A stretch of 64,000 nt of DNA from G963667675 sp965197565 (GCA_965197565.1 CBDANK010000004.1:1488001-1552000); one strand, 5' to 3'; numbered from the stretch's first letter, positions 24,979 to 33,676 are shown. Translations and numbers: made by a program. Notes: generated from the sequence alone by a model not told the origin.

Positions 24979-25554
24979 ATGACGTCATCCTACAGAAAAA
25001 GGGTTTACACCAAGTTCGGGGACCACGGGGAGACCAGCCTGCTCTACGGAGGGCGGATTTCCAAGAACAACCCCCACACCGAGGCTTATGGGATCACCGA
25101 CGAGGCCGTCTCCGCCATGGGGCTGGCCCGGGCTATTACCGAGGACTCCAGGGTCAAGGACGTGCTGCGGGACCTGCAAAGGGAGCTTTTCACCATAGCC
25201 GCCGAGCTGGCCACCGACCCCGACAAGTACGACCTGTTCCACCAGCACTTCCAGCCGGTGACGGAGGAGATGGTCCAGAAGCTGGAAACCACCATAGACC
25301 GGTTGGAAGAGGGTGTGGAGATGCCCAAGGTTTTTATCCTTCCGGGCGGCTCCCCGGCATCGGCGGCCATCGACCTGGCCCGTTGCATTATCCGCACCTC
25401 CGAGCGCAGGGTGGTAGCTTTGCATGAGGCGGGCCGCTTAACCAACCAGCTATTGATTACCTATTTGAACCGGCTGGGAGACCTGCTCTTTGTGCTGGCC
25501 CGCTACCAAGACCGGGACTTGCCTTTAGAATTGGCAACGGGAGAGCGGAGCTAG
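24979..25554 (+). CDS. Cob(I)alamin adenosyltransferase (PduO type)
   Basis: This 191-aa protein transfers adenosyl from ATP to cob(I)alamin. It has the PduO-type ATP-binding N-terminus (YTKFGDHGETSLLYGG), the central FILPGGSPASAAIDLARCIIRTSERRV helix bundle and the C-terminal YLNRLGDLLFVLARY. It opens a short cluster with hisH and hisA, and the next start is six bases after its stop. An overlapping longer-looking frame from 24945 is only a shadow. Confidence 0.92.
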   Translation: MTSSYRKRVYTKFGDHGETSLLYGGRISKNNPHTEAYGITDEAVSAMGLARAITEDSRVKDVLRDLQRELFTIAAELATDPDKYDLFHQHFQPVTEEMVQKLETTIDRLEEGVEMPKVFILPGGSPASAAIDLARCIIRTSERRVVALHEAGRLTNQLLITYLNRLGDLLFVLARYQDRDLPLELATGERS

Positions 25555-25560
25555 ATACCG

Positions 25561-26217
25561 GTGGAGCAAAAAATCAAGCTGGTGGTCATCGATTACGACT
25601 CCGGCAATCTGCGCAGTGTGTCCAGGGCACTGGAGTTGGCCGGAGTTGATCCTCTGGTGACCGGGGACCCGGATGATCTGGCTTCCGCGGACGCGGTAGT
25701 GCTCCCCGGAGTCGGCTCGGCCCTTGCGGCAATGAACGGGCTCCGGGCAAGGGGTTTGGTGCAGCCCTTGCGTGACTATGCGGCATTGGGCCGGCCATTC
25801 CTTGGGGTGTGTATGGGCCTGCAACTCCTCATGGACAGCACCGAGGAAGGCGATGCCCCTTGCTTGGGAATCATTCCCGGCGGGGTGCAGCGGCTGCCTG
25901 CGGGGCTGAAAGTGCCCCACATGGGCTGGAACAGCGTCCGGTTCGACAAGGCCCATCCTGTCTTTGAGGACATTCCCCAAGACAGCTACTTCTATTTCGT
26001 CCACAGCTATTATGCGGTCCCATCCGATCCCGCCGGTCAGACCGGGACCAGCGAGTACGGCGTGTCCTTTTGCAGCGTGTACACTCAAGGCAATCTGGTA
26101 GCGACCCAGTTTCACCCGGAAAAAAGCGGTGAAACCGGCGTGAGGATCTATAAGAACTTCTGCGCGCTGGCCGCGGAACGGAAGGCCGTCTGCCGTCACT
26201 CAATAGCCGGCCGCTAA
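25561..26217 (+). CDS. hisH: Imidazole glycerol phosphate synthase, glutaminase subunit
   Basis: This 218-aa class I glutamine amidotransferase supplies ammonia to HisF for imidazole ring closure. The triad is Cys84 in LGVCMGLQLL with H185 and E187 in FHPEKSG. The start is a GTG just after the preceding gene, without a strong ribosome-binding site, so it is probably coupled. hisF is not adjacent. Confidence 0.94.
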   Translation: MEQKIKLVVIDYDSGNLRSVSRALELAGVDPLVTGDPDDLASADAVVLPGVGSALAAMNGLRARGLVQPLRDYAALGRPFLGVCMGLQLLMDSTEEGDAPCLGIIPGGVQRLPAGLKVPHMGWNSVRFDKAHPVFEDIPQDSYFYFVHSYYAVPSDPAGQTGTSEYGVSFCSVYTQGNLVATQFHPEKSGETGVRIYKNFCALAAERKAVCRHSIAGR

Positions 26218-26248
26218 ACAACCGCCGCTAAACAATCATAAATAATCA

Positions 26249-26998
26249 ATGGAAGTGATTCCCGCCATCGACCTAAAGTCCGGGCGTTGCGTGCGCTTGT
26301 ACCAAGGCGACTACCAGCGGGAGACGGTCTATTCAGACGACCCGGCGTCGGTGGCCCTAGCCTGGCAGCAACAAGGAGCGCCCCGGTTGCACTTGGTGGA
26401 CCTGGACGGCGCCGCCCGGGGTAATCCGGCCAACCTGGAAGTCCTCTCCCAGATCATCCGAAGCCTGGATATTCCGGTGCAAGTAGGGGGCGGTATCCGA
26501 GACGAGGAGACGGCGCAGACCCTGCTGGCCGCCGGAGCGGATAGGGTGGTCATCGGCACCGCCGCAGTGGAGCAACCGTCTTTAGTGGAGAGTCTCTGCC
26601 GGGACCACGGCGGCAACCGGGTGGTGGTAGCCCTTGATGCCCGGCACGGCCAAGTGGCCATCAAGGGATGGACTCAGCAGAGTCCTATTACTGCTTTGGA
26701 GTTGGCGCAGCGGATGTCCAGGCTGGGGGCCATACGGTTGCTCTATACCGACATATCCCGTGACGGCACCTTGACCGAGCCCAACTTCGAGGCCAATGCC
26801 GCCCTGGTGCGGAATACCGGCATGATGGTGCTGGCCTCAGGGGGCGTCACGTCTCCGGAGCACATCCGTCGATTGCACGGCATCGGCGTCGAAGGAGTGA
26901 TCCTAGGCCGCGCCCTATACGATGGCGTTATCACCCTTCCCCAGGCTTTAGCAGCAGTCGGCGGGGCAGATGCGCCAGAAGCCCCGACCGGAGATTAA
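26249..26998 (+). CDS. hisA: ProFAR isomerase
   Basis: This 249-aa TIM-barrel enzyme of histidine synthesis opens ProFAR to PRFAR. It has the paired half-barrel signatures: PAIDLKSGRCVRLYQGD with catalytic Asp8, VQVGGGIRDEETAQ, and the second-half YTDISRDGTLTEPN and LASGGVTSPEHI. It follows hisH by 31 bp. No further his gene is downstream in this window. Confidence 0.95.
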   Translation: MEVIPAIDLKSGRCVRLYQGDYQRETVYSDDPASVALAWQQQGAPRLHLVDLDGAARGNPANLEVLSQIIRSLDIPVQVGGGIRDEETAQTLLAAGADRVVIGTAAVEQPSLVESLCRDHGGNRVVVALDARHGQVAIKGWTQQSPITALELAQRMSRLGAIRLLYTDISRDGTLTEPNFEANAALVRNTGMMVLASGGVTSPEHIRRLHGIGVEGVILGRALYDGVITLPQALAAVGGADAPEAPTGD

Positions 26999-27047
26999 TG
27001 GCCTCCATTGCGGATGAAGCAGTGTTCCCTGGGCACAGTAGGGAGAC

Positions 27048-27641
27048 TTAACCGGGACCAGGCGTAGGGGCATCGGGCTGATTATTGTTGAGTTTCGACC
27101 GGACGGCCAGACGCTCTTCAGACTTGGCGAACCAGTCTTCACGCAGCACTTCCATGAATATGAAGTCTTGAGACATGCGGCGGACCGTTTTGACCGGCAC
27201 GAAACCGCTCTTCTCAAAACAGCGTTGAGCCCGCTTGTTCCACTCCAAGGTATGCAAGTACACCCTCTTTAGCCCCTTGTCGGTGAACATGTAGTCCAGC
27301 AGGGTCGTGACTGCATCGTACCCGTAGGAGTTGCTCCAATAGTCGCGGTCGCCAATGACGATACCCAGCTCCGCTTGCTTGTTGACGCTGTCCAGATCGT
27401 AATACATGCAATTGCCGATGAACTTGCCGTCAAGGGTCTCGGTGGAAAAATGGTGAGAGCCGGGGGTTGGATAGCGAAGTTGGTCCCGAAAAATTTTCAG
27501 GTACCGGTCGAAGCTCATAGACAGCGGGTAAGCGGCATCGAGGCGGGCCAATTCAGGGTCGCTGCGCCAGATGTAGTCTTGCTCGGCGTCCTCCTCCCGT
27601 TTGTTCCGCAATATGACCTTGTCGCCTCGAAGCTCTACCAT
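27048..27641 (-). CDS. GNAT family N-acetyltransferase
   Basis: This 197-aa protein resembles RimJ/RimL-type acetyltransferases: an N-terminal LRGDKVILRNKREEDAEQDY, a central FIGNCMYYDLDSVNKQAELGIVIGD strand pair, and the acetyl-CoA region with YGYDAVTTLLDYMF and LHTLEWNKRAQRCFEKSGF. It transfers acetyl from acetyl-CoA to an unknown amine. It is 13 bp downstream of the NUDIX gene on the same strand. Confidence 0.85.
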   Translation of the reverse strand: MVELRGDKVILRNKREEDAEQDYIWRSDPELARLDAAYPLSMSFDRYLKIFRDQLRYPTPGSHHFSTETLDGKFIGNCMYYDLDSVNKQAELGIVIGDRDYWSNSYGYDAVTTLLDYMFTDKGLKRVYLHTLEWNKRAQRCFEKSGFVPVKTVRRMSQDFIFMEVLREDWFAKSEERLAVRSKLNNNQPDAPTPGPG

Positions 27642-27654
27642 CGCGCTCGTCTCC

Positions 27655-28215
27655 CTAACCCTTGGAAATCACTTCAAGGGCCCGCCGCAGGACCTCGGCT
27701 TCGTTGGCGTAGGCCAATACCTTAACGGCCTCTTCCGAAGGGAACCACTGCACCACGTCGAATTCGGGGTCGTGCAACTCAATACCCCCGCCAACAGGAA
27801 TCATCAAGTAGAAATAGACCGTCTTGTGGTAGCGTACATTGAACTCGCGGCGCCCAAACCAATAATCAATGGCGCCCAGCGGGGCTGCGATCTCAACTTC
27901 GAGGCCGGTTTCCTCACGGACCTCGCGCAGGGCCGTCTCTTCTAATGTCTCCCCCGGGTCGGGAGTTCCTTTGGCCAAGCTCCAAGCATACCCCTCGGCG
28001 CTGCCCCCGCCGCCCGCTATGTTTCTTTTCTCTCCACCGAAGGGCAAAACCCGGCCGCACAGCACTGCTTCAATGCAACCGTTCACTGGTCGATAGACCA
28101 CTCCCCCGGCCGAGATGAGGTTTTCAACCCGGCTCTTGGCCTTTCGTCCTGCCAAAACGTCAACGCCCTTTGATTCTGGATACACCATTCTATGACCGGC
28201 CATACTTGCCGTCAA
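27655..28215 (-). CDS. NUDIX hydrolase
   Basis: This 186-aa protein has a complete Nudix box, G83-x5-E89-x7-R97-E98-V-x-E101-E102-x-G104, binding the divalent metal used to hydrolyse a nucleoside-diphosphate-linked substrate. About 30 residues precede the domain and may be partly an overextended start; in-frame ATGs exist at 28203 and 28188. The substrate cannot be assigned. It is followed closely by a GNAT gene. Confidence 0.85.
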   Translation of the reverse strand: MTASMAGHRMVYPESKGVDVLAGRKAKSRVENLISAGGVVYRPVNGCIEAVLCGRVLPFGGEKRNIAGGGGSAEGYAWSLAKGTPDPGETLEETALREVREETGLEVEIAAPLGAIDYWFGRREFNVRYHKTVYFYLMIPVGGGIELHDPEFDVVQWFPSEEAVKVLAYANEAEVLRRALEVISKG

Positions 28216-28272
28216 CGGAGGGGCATGTTGGGGGAATCTATAGAAAGCGGCGCCTTCATCGGAAGGCTGCGG

Positions 28273-28539
28273 CTATCCCCCTCCACCGATAGCCGGAACG
28301 AAGTGGACTTCGCTGTTCTCCGCAACCCTCTCCAACATCCCCATCCTGGCTACCTCGCCGTCGATTGCCACCGCCAGGTTAGACCTGATCTTATTCTCCT
28401 CCACCAACCTGTCCTTTATTCCGGGATAAAGTTGCTCCAGCATGTCGATGACCTGCCGCACGTTTTTGGCTTCGACATCTACTTGCTTAACCCCGCCGGC
28501 CATAGGCTGGAGCATGGTAGGTATGAATACCCTGGCCAT
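28273..28539 (-). CDS. MoaD/ThiS-like sulfur-carrier protein
   Basis: This 88-aa beta-grasp protein ends in Gly-Gly-Gly-Gly (AIGGGG), the C-terminal di-glycine that is adenylated and thiocarboxylated in MoaD and ThiS. A typical segment is VDVEAKNVRQVIDMLEQLYPG. A role in molybdopterin synthesis is attractive given modABC and CoxM/CoxS in the window, but small carriers for other sulfur pathways look the same. No MoaE or MoeB homologue is adjacent. The 348 bp upstream (28540-28887) hold a GGAACG-ATC-CGTTCC hairpin (28627-28641) and otherwise nothing I can assign. Confidence 0.8.
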   Translation of the reverse strand: MARVFIPTMLQPMAGGVKQVDVEAKNVRQVIDMLEQLYPGIKDRLVEENKIRSNLAVAIDGEVARMGMLERVAENSEVHFVPAIGGGG

Positions 28540-28887
28540 CTACTAGCTCCTTAAGTATTGACCCTCGCCCTTGTTATTACTGATGCGTGAACAACAAATT
28601 AAACTTGGAAAATCCTTCCTTGCCCGAGGAACGATCCGTTCCACTTTATACCAGGAGATGCGTGGGACTAAGTTCCGCGCACCTCCTGAGGGTGGAGGAG
28701 AAGGTGAATATTAGTTCAGGGGTAAAACACTAAATCAGCGGCCGCCTGTCCTTGCTCCGCCAACAGCTTACCGTTGATTCCCCATAGTCCAGTGGATGCC
28801 GGATTAACCTTTCACCCTGTCTGCTTCATCGTCCTTTTTAGATGGGGCGTCAGACAGCAATACACTAAAGGTCATAGGTCCAGCGTC

Positions 28888-29361
28888 TCAGCTCATCTTT
28901 TGGGAGGCGTCCAAGACCGCTCGAACGATTTTATCGTAACCGGTGCAACGGCAGAGGTTGCCGGCCAGCCATTCCCTGACCCGGTGCTCGTCCACATTGG
29001 GCTCCTTGTCCAGCAACCCCTTGGCAGCGACGATGAATCCGGGGGTGCAGATGCCGCACTGGAGAGCAGCATGTTCAAGAAAAGCCTGTTGCAAGGGGTG
29101 GAGTCCTTCAGGAGTAGCCAGGCCTTCAATTGTGGTGATGTCCTTGCCTTGGGCTTCTACACCAAGAACCAGGCAGGAATCCACGATCCGGCCGTCTAAA
29201 ATGACAGTGCAAGCACCGCAGTTGCCGTCGTTGCAGCCTTCTTTGGTGCCGGTCAGACCCAACACGTCTCGCAGGCATTCCAATAGGCTCTGGCGAGGCT
29301 CACAAAGGAAATTTGCTTGTTCGCCGTTTATTGTGCTTTGTACGTGAGTTACTCCGGGCAT
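28888..29361 (-). CDS. (2Fe-2S)-binding subunit of xanthine dehydrogenase/CO dehydrogenase family
   Basis: This 157-aa protein is the iron-sulfur (CoxS-type) subunit of molybdenum hydroxylases. The N-terminal plant-type 2Fe-2S domain has CEPRQS and GCNDGNCGACTVILDG. The C-terminal helical domain binds a second cluster through CGICTPGFIV and LCRCTGYDKI. It passes electrons from the Mo site to the FAD subunit. It begins 2 bp after the stop of the FAD-subunit gene. The catalytic Mo-binding subunit is not adjacent. Confidence 0.93.
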   Translation of the reverse strand: MPGVTHVQSTINGEQANFLCEPRQSLLECLRDVLGLTGTKEGCNDGNCGACTVILDGRIVDSCLVLGVEAQGKDITTIEGLATPEGLHPLQQAFLEHAALQCGICTPGFIVAAKGLLDKEPNVDEHRVREWLAGNLCRCTGYDKIVRAVLDASQKMS

Positions 29362-29363
29362 TA

Positions 29364-30239
29364 TTATCCCCCTCTGGCACGTTGGATGGCGTTATTGAGA
29401 GTGCGCCGGGTCAATACTCCCACCAGGTGGTTACGCTGGCGGATAGTGCCCCGCATGTCGGTGATAGGCACCGCCGCAGCCTGGGCTTTCTCGGAGGCTT
29501 CCTGGATAGCAGCTTCGGAAACCGGCTGGCCTGCCAGTCCGTCTCCGGCTTCTCGGGCCAGCACCGGAGTGGGAGCCACCGAGGCTAGGGAGATACGGGC
29601 CGACACAAAGTTCTCTCCTCCCTCATCTAGCACCACCGAACTACCGACGCCTGCTACAGCAATGTCCATTTCATTGCGAGGAATGAACCGCAGGTAGTTC
29701 GCGCCGGAGTGAGCCTGGGGCGGCGGTATATTTATCGACACCAATATCTCGCCCGTCTGCAACGCGTTCTGTCCGGGAGCGATGCAAAAATCTTCGGCGG
29801 GCAACTGGCGGCTGCCATTGGGGCCGGCGATATTGCATATACCGCCCAGCACTATAACCGGAGGTATCGAATCGCCGCTGGGTGCGGCATTGCACAAGTT
29901 GCCGCCTATGCTGGCCCGGCCCTGAATCTGGATGCCGCCGATCAAGGAAGCGGCGTCAATAAGCCCCGGGTAGGCGGAAGCCACTGCTTGGTCCTGGTAG
30001 ATACGATAACACGGGACCGCCGCGCCCAACACCAAGCCATTCTGGGAATCGTAGGAAAGTGCGTTCAGCTCCGGAATGTCTTTGACATCCACCAAGAGAT
30101 TGGCGCTGCGGCGGCGACCCCGAAGCATCACCAAGATGTCCGTCCCACCGGCTATTACCTTTGCGCTGTCTCCCCCGGAAGCCATCAGTTCCACGGCTTC
30201 GTTGACGGTCTTTGGCACTTCATAGTCAATCCATTCCAA
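29364..30239 (-). CDS. FAD-binding subunit of xanthine dehydrogenase/CO dehydrogenase family
   Basis: This 291-aa protein is the CoxM-type flavin subunit. It has VIAGGTDILVMLRGRRR and ASIGGNLCNAAPSGDSIPP, the two FAD-pyrophosphate loops of the family. The TTG at 30239 is chosen because GAGGAGG lies eight bases before it and LEWIDYEVPKTVNEAVELM is the conserved N-terminus; the 26 upstream in-frame codons look noncoding. It is coupled to the 2Fe-2S subunit gene downstream. Confidence 0.9.
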   Translation of the reverse strand: MEWIDYEVPKTVNEAVELMASGGDSAKVIAGGTDILVMLRGRRRSANLLVDVKDIPELNALSYDSQNGLVLGAAVPCYRIYQDQAVASAYPGLIDAASLIGGIQIQGRASIGGNLCNAAPSGDSIPPVIVLGGICNIAGPNGSRQLPAEDFCIAPGQNALQTGEILVSINIPPPQAHSGANYLRFIPRNEMDIAVAGVGSSVVLDEGGENFVSARISLASVAPTPVLAREAGDGLAGQPVSEAAIQEASEKAQAAAVPITDMRGTIRQRNHLVGVLTRRTLNNAIQRARGG

Positions 30240-30342
30240 TTGGGCTACCTCCTCGACGGAATTATAGGACCGGCCTATACGATTAAAATCGCGGCCTCGC
30301 CGTTCGGTCTCTTCCAAACCTTGCTTTCAACACCGCCCCATA

Positions 30343-30540
30343 TTAACCGTAGGCAGGGGGCAAGTCAATCCAAGTATCTTCCGGTGTGCTTTTGACACCG
30401 GGCACGGCGGTGAATATAGCCAGGGCATTCATAGCGGCGCCAAAATCGACGCCGGCGCGAGAAAAAGGGTTGACAAGCACGAAAATGCCTCGGTAAGCTC
30501 CAACCATTCTCAAGGCAACCGCATCTAAAACCAACTCCAC
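30343..30540 (-). CDS. Short hypothetical frame, possibly a truncated gene
   Basis: A 65-codon frame (GTG at 30540) ends PPAYG. Open reading continues upstream without a stop into the right edge of the 65-nt palindrome at 30560-30624. It has no recognised domain. It could be a real small gene, but the missing 5' ribosome-binding site and the palindrome at its upstream edge suggest the 3' remnant of a longer gene cut by a rearrangement. Confidence 0.3.
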   Translation of the reverse strand: MELVLDAVALRMVGAYRGIFVLVNPFSRAGVDFGAAMNALAIFTAVPGVKSTPEDTWIDLPPAYG

Positions 30541-30559
30541 AGAAAGGTCTCGCGCCTGA

Positions 30560-30624
30560 CTCCCCCTGTGAGGTCATTGTTATGAAAATAGGCTATTTTC
30601 ATAACAATGACCTCACAGGGGGAG
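30560..30624. repeat. 65-nt perfect palindrome (32-bp arms, 1-nt centre)
   Basis: The left arm 30560-30591 (starting CTCCCCCTGTGAGG) is the exact reverse complement of 30593-30624 around a single G at 30592. No mismatch occurs in 32 bp. It is not followed by a T-run, so it is not a standard terminator. It lies between a short minus-strand frame and the plus-strand DUF2182 gene. Confidence 0.95.
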
Positions 30625-30728
30625 CTTAGCCATATGCGTTATCCGCAAGATGCTATTGCCTTAGGGCGGGATAGGAATGGTTTGCGACTTGAGCGAAAAG
30701 ACTTGTCGGTCACTGTAGAGAGCAAGCT

Positions 30729-31514
30729 TTGCAATCGGCAACACCCATAGAGGCGTTATTAAAACGCGACCGGGTAGTGGTCATGGCCGGCATTGCGGCG
30801 GTTGCGGCCTTGGCCTGGGCATACATGGTCTACCTGTACCAGAGCAACAACGGGATGGACATGGGTATGGGCATGGCCCAGCTACAGTCTTGGAGCGCCG
30901 CCGACTTCGGTCTCATGTTCCTCATGTGGGCGGTCATGATGACCGGGATGATGGTGCCCAGCGCCGCTCCTATGATTCTCCTGTTCGCCACGGTCAACCG
31001 CAGGCGCCGCGAGCGGCAGGGCCCATTTGTGCCTACCGGGATTTTTCTGTCCGGATACGTGTTGGTCTGGAGCGGGTTCGCCGCGGCGGCCACCGCAGCC
31101 AACTGGGCCCTCCACATTAACTCCTTGCTTTCCTCCATGATGGGGGAGAGCACCAGCGCTTACTTGGGCGGCGCCCTTCTCATAACGGCAGGCGCGTTTC
31201 AATGGAGTAATTTAAAGTATGTTTGTCTCAACCACTGCCGCTCGCCTATTTCGTTCCTAATGAACGAGTGGCGGGAAGGCCACCGGGGCGCCCTAAGCAT
31301 GGGCGTGCGCCACGGCGCTTACTGCTTGGGCTGCTGCTGGGTATTGATGGGCCTTCTGTTCGTGCTGGGCGTAATGAACTTGCTGTGGATTGCGGCCTTG
31401 GCCGGCTTTGTGCTCTTGGAGAAAGTGGCTCCGACGGGTCAAATGGTCAGCCGGGCCACTGGTCTGCTGCTCCTTGGCTGGGGGGCGTTAATGATAGCGG
31501 GACTGCTGAATTAG
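30729..31514 (+). CDS. DUF2182 integral membrane protein
   Basis: This 261-aa protein has about six hydrophobic helices and the DUF2182 hallmarks: MWAVMMTGMMVPSAAPMI, YVCLNHCRSPISFLM and HGAYCLGCCWVLM. The Met-, His- and Cys-rich segments suggest metal binding in the membrane; the family is annotated only as predicted metal-binding. Its frequent partner DUF1326 is absent here. Translation seems to start at a TTG (30729), or possibly the first internal ATG (residue 19 on). Confidence 0.85.
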   Translation: MQSATPIEALLKRDRVVVMAGIAAVAALAWAYMVYLYQSNNGMDMGMGMAQLQSWSAADFGLMFLMWAVMMTGMMVPSAAPMILLFATVNRRRRERQGPFVPTGIFLSGYVLVWSGFAAAATAANWALHINSLLSSMMGESTSAYLGGALLITAGAFQWSNLKYVCLNHCRSPISFLMNEWREGHRGALSMGVRHGAYCLGCCWVLMGLLFVLGVMNLLWIAALAGFVLLEKVAPTGQMVSRATGLLLLGWGALMIAGLLN

Positions 31515-32065
31515 GCCAACGATACTCGACGCAACACTTCCTCGACCAGCCTCTCCATCGTCCCGTTAGTCAAAGGAGCGATGACGGTCCCAGGCACAGA
31601 CTCCAAATCGAGGCTCGATTGCTCTCCAGCAGCGGCGTCCCCTAGCGAGACCAGCAAACCCCGCCACAGGTCCTCAGATTCAGCTGACGACTCGCCGGCA
31701 ACTGCTTCAGAATGCCCATGAGCGTCGCCTGCCGTTAAGGACAGGGAACAAAACCTATCCGCCAACGGCCCGGAAAATAGCGCCAACATCGGCAGCGATT
31801 CCAGCGAGCGGCCCAACCGGTCCAGCAATGACAGCAGTGTGCTTGAGACGCCGTGCTGTCCAAAAATCACCAGGTATTGGAAATCGGCTCCCAGGCTTTG
31901 AAAGCTGGACCGAAATTCTCGGAACACATCGTGGGCGTACCGGTCTTCGGGCCTAACCAGGAACACGGCGTATACCGGGAATCGCGCCGAATTACCGCCG
32001 CCTAGCCCTTTACTCCAGCGGGACAGCTTGTCCCGGTCGTGGTTATCTGCGTGACTGCCGGGCAC
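31511..32065 (-). CDS. Hypothetical protein, 184 aa
   Basis: I do not recognise this protein. Residues about 29-80 (PVYAVFLVRPEDRYAHDVFREF... FQYLVIFGQHGVSSTLLSLL) look like alternating strands and helices of a small alpha/beta fold. An acidic, Ser/Ala-rich linker follows (SEAVAGESSAESED), then a helical end. There is no signal peptide or membrane helix. It begins 12 bp after the VOC gene on the same strand, so the two are probably co-transcribed. Its 3' end overlaps the end of the DUF2182 gene by 4 bp. Confidence 0.6.
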   Translation of the reverse strand: MPGSHADNHDRDKLSRWSKGLGGGNSARFPVYAVFLVRPEDRYAHDVFREFRSSFQSLGADFQYLVIFGQHGVSSTLLSLLDRLGRSLESLPMLALFSGPLADRFCSLSLTAGDAHGHSEAVAGESSAESEDLWRGLLVSLGDAAAGEQSSLDLESVPGTVIAPLTNGTMERLVEEVLRRVSLA

Positions 32066-32077
32066 GGGTCGGGCCCC

Positions 32078-32533
32078 TCATCTTACGTTGTCAAACTGGA
32101 GCAGGATACCATCGGGGTCATAAACGAAAAATGTGCCGCCGCCCGGCGTCTGAGGACTGTTAAAAGCCTCCATGGGAGCCGCCAACTGCACTCCCTTGGA
32201 CACCAACTCCTCACGCAGGCCGTTGATATTTCTAACACTGAAGGACAAGTGGCTGATTCCTATTTGGTCCAGCTTTATGGGGTCTCCGTCCGTTTGGTCG
32301 CCGGGATGGCTGGTCAAGACCAACGACGGAGCGCTATTGCCTTCTCCGTAGGCAGCGTGTACCGTCCTGCGGGTCTTTCGTGGGTGCTTGTATACGCTGG
32401 GCAGCCCGCCCTGTGTCGTGTCTTGTACCTCATCCTTGGTCACCTTCATACCCAGGATGTCGCGGTAAAAGGCCAGGGAATTTTCCATATCCCGTACACA
32501 AATGGCTATGTGGGAAACTCCGGTCGCATCCAT
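32078..32533 (-). CDS. VOC family (glyoxalase/dioxygenase fold) protein
   Basis: This 151-aa protein has the two paired beta-alpha-beta-beta-beta modules of the vicinal oxygen chelate fold: GVSHIAICVRDMENSLAFYRDI and IGISHLSFSVRNINGLREEL, each starting with a metal-ligand His. The final module reads FFVYDPDGILLQFD, with Gln where a metal-binding Glu is usual. It may be a lyase, isomerase or dioxygenase; the substrate is unknown. It is followed by the 184-aa hypothetical gene. Confidence 0.82.
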   Translation of the reverse strand: MDATGVSHIAICVRDMENSLAFYRDILGMKVTKDEVQDTTQGGLPSVYKHPRKTRRTVHAAYGEGNSAPSLVLTSHPGDQTDGDPIKLDQIGISHLSFSVRNINGLREELVSKGVQLAAPMEAFNSPQTPGGGTFFVYDPDGILLQFDNVR

Positions 32534-32749
32534 AAGTTCCTTCCCCTCTCATTATGCCGCCATGGTCCCGTGGGCAACCCGACTGGCTTGATGCTGTGGC
32601 TGTGGGGTTCCTAGCGGATCCCGGTGGGTTCTAAACAAACCACGCGAGCCACCGTTATCCTCCCAAACAGTCTGCTCCCGGTTCAGGGGTTGAACGGGAA
32701 TTCGAGACCAGTTCTATAACGAAACTGTTGGCCCATGCTAAGCTGGCGC

Positions 32750-33676
32750 CTAAGTTTTGTCAAAACTCCCCTTCTCGTAGGGCTTTAACATGGCGTAGAT
32801 CACATCGTTGATGGGAGTGGGCGCGCCGACTTCTCTTCCCACGCGAACCACGGCTCCATTTAGCGTCTCCAACTCCAAGGGCCGGCCCGCCATAATGTCG
32901 GCGTGCATCGAGGAATGGAGCTGCTCCAACTCATCGTCGAAGTAGTTAAGAGCCTGTTCCACAGCTTTTGAATCCAGGTCTACACCGGCCTTCCGGCCCA
33001 CGGTCTCGACTTCCCGCAAGCAAGCCACAACTACTCGCCTCCATTCTGGCCGCGGCATCAGCCGGGCCATCGTCTCTCTGGAAAGAGCAGTCACTCCAGC
33101 CATGCTGGCAATAAGCAGGAACTTGGTCCATAAAGTCCGTTGAATATTCCGGTCAAACTGGGCGGGAATCCCCGATTGTTCCAGGGTAGCTCGGACCCTG
33201 GCCCCCCGCTCCGACTCACTGCCGTCGGCCTCTCCGAAAGCGATGCGCACCTCCGAGCCAGTCTGCTTCACCACCCCAGGCTGGGGAACGCCGGCTTCGA
33301 TGTAGGCCGCCCCTGGCAGGATTCTTTCCAGCCCTACTTTCGCCGCCGCGGCTTGGTAGCTGTCGATGCCGTTTTGGAGGCACAGCACCGAAGTGGCCGG
33401 ACCCACCAAAGGAAGCATCGCCGGGACTGCTTGGGCATTGTGATAGGTCTTTACGGTAAGGAGCGCCAACTCCACCGGTCCAACCCGTCTGGGATCGTCG
33501 GTGGCGTCACAACGGACAGTGAATTGTTCTCCATCCCGGATGATCCTTAGTCCGTGGTCAGCAATGGCCCGCAAATGAGCCCCCCGGGCAATCAAGGTGA
33601 CATCGTTGCCGCCTCGGCTGAGCATTCCACCGAAGTAACCGCCTATGCTGCCGGCGCCCATAACCGCTATACGCAT
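32750..33676 (-). CDS. 2-dehydropantoate 2-reductase-like protein
   Basis: This 308-aa protein has the PanE/ApbA layout: an N-terminal NADPH-binding MGAGSIGGYFGGMLSRGG, a central LALLTVKTYHNAQAV and CLQNGIDSY, and a C-terminal helical domain with the catalytic-lysine neighbourhood TLWTKFLLIASMAGVTALS and a substrate-binding SSMHADIMAGRPLE. PanE reduces ketopantoate to pantoate for coenzyme A; several paralogues act on other 2-keto acids, so panE is likely but not certain. Confidence 0.85.
   Translation of the reverse strand: MRIAVMGAGSIGGYFGGMLSRGGNDVTLIARGAHLRAIADHGLRIIRDGEQFTVRCDATDDPRRVGPVELALLTVKTYHNAQAVPAMLPLVGPATSVLCLQNGIDSYQAAAAKVGLERILPGAAYIEAGVPQPGVVKQTGSEVRIAFGEADGSESERGARVRATLEQSGIPAQFDRNIQRTLWTKFLLIASMAGVTALSRETMARLMPRPEWRRVVVACLREVETVGRKAGVDLDSKAVEQALNYFDDELEQLHSSMHADIMAGRPLELETLNGAVVRVGREVGAPTPINDVIYAMLKPYEKGSFDKT

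Noticed and set aside
28540..28887. Molybdenum-cofactor riboswitch upstream of the MoaD-like gene
   Set aside because: I could see a GGAACG-ATC-CGTTCC hairpin but no arrangement I recognise as the Moco motif. A covariance-model search would settle it.
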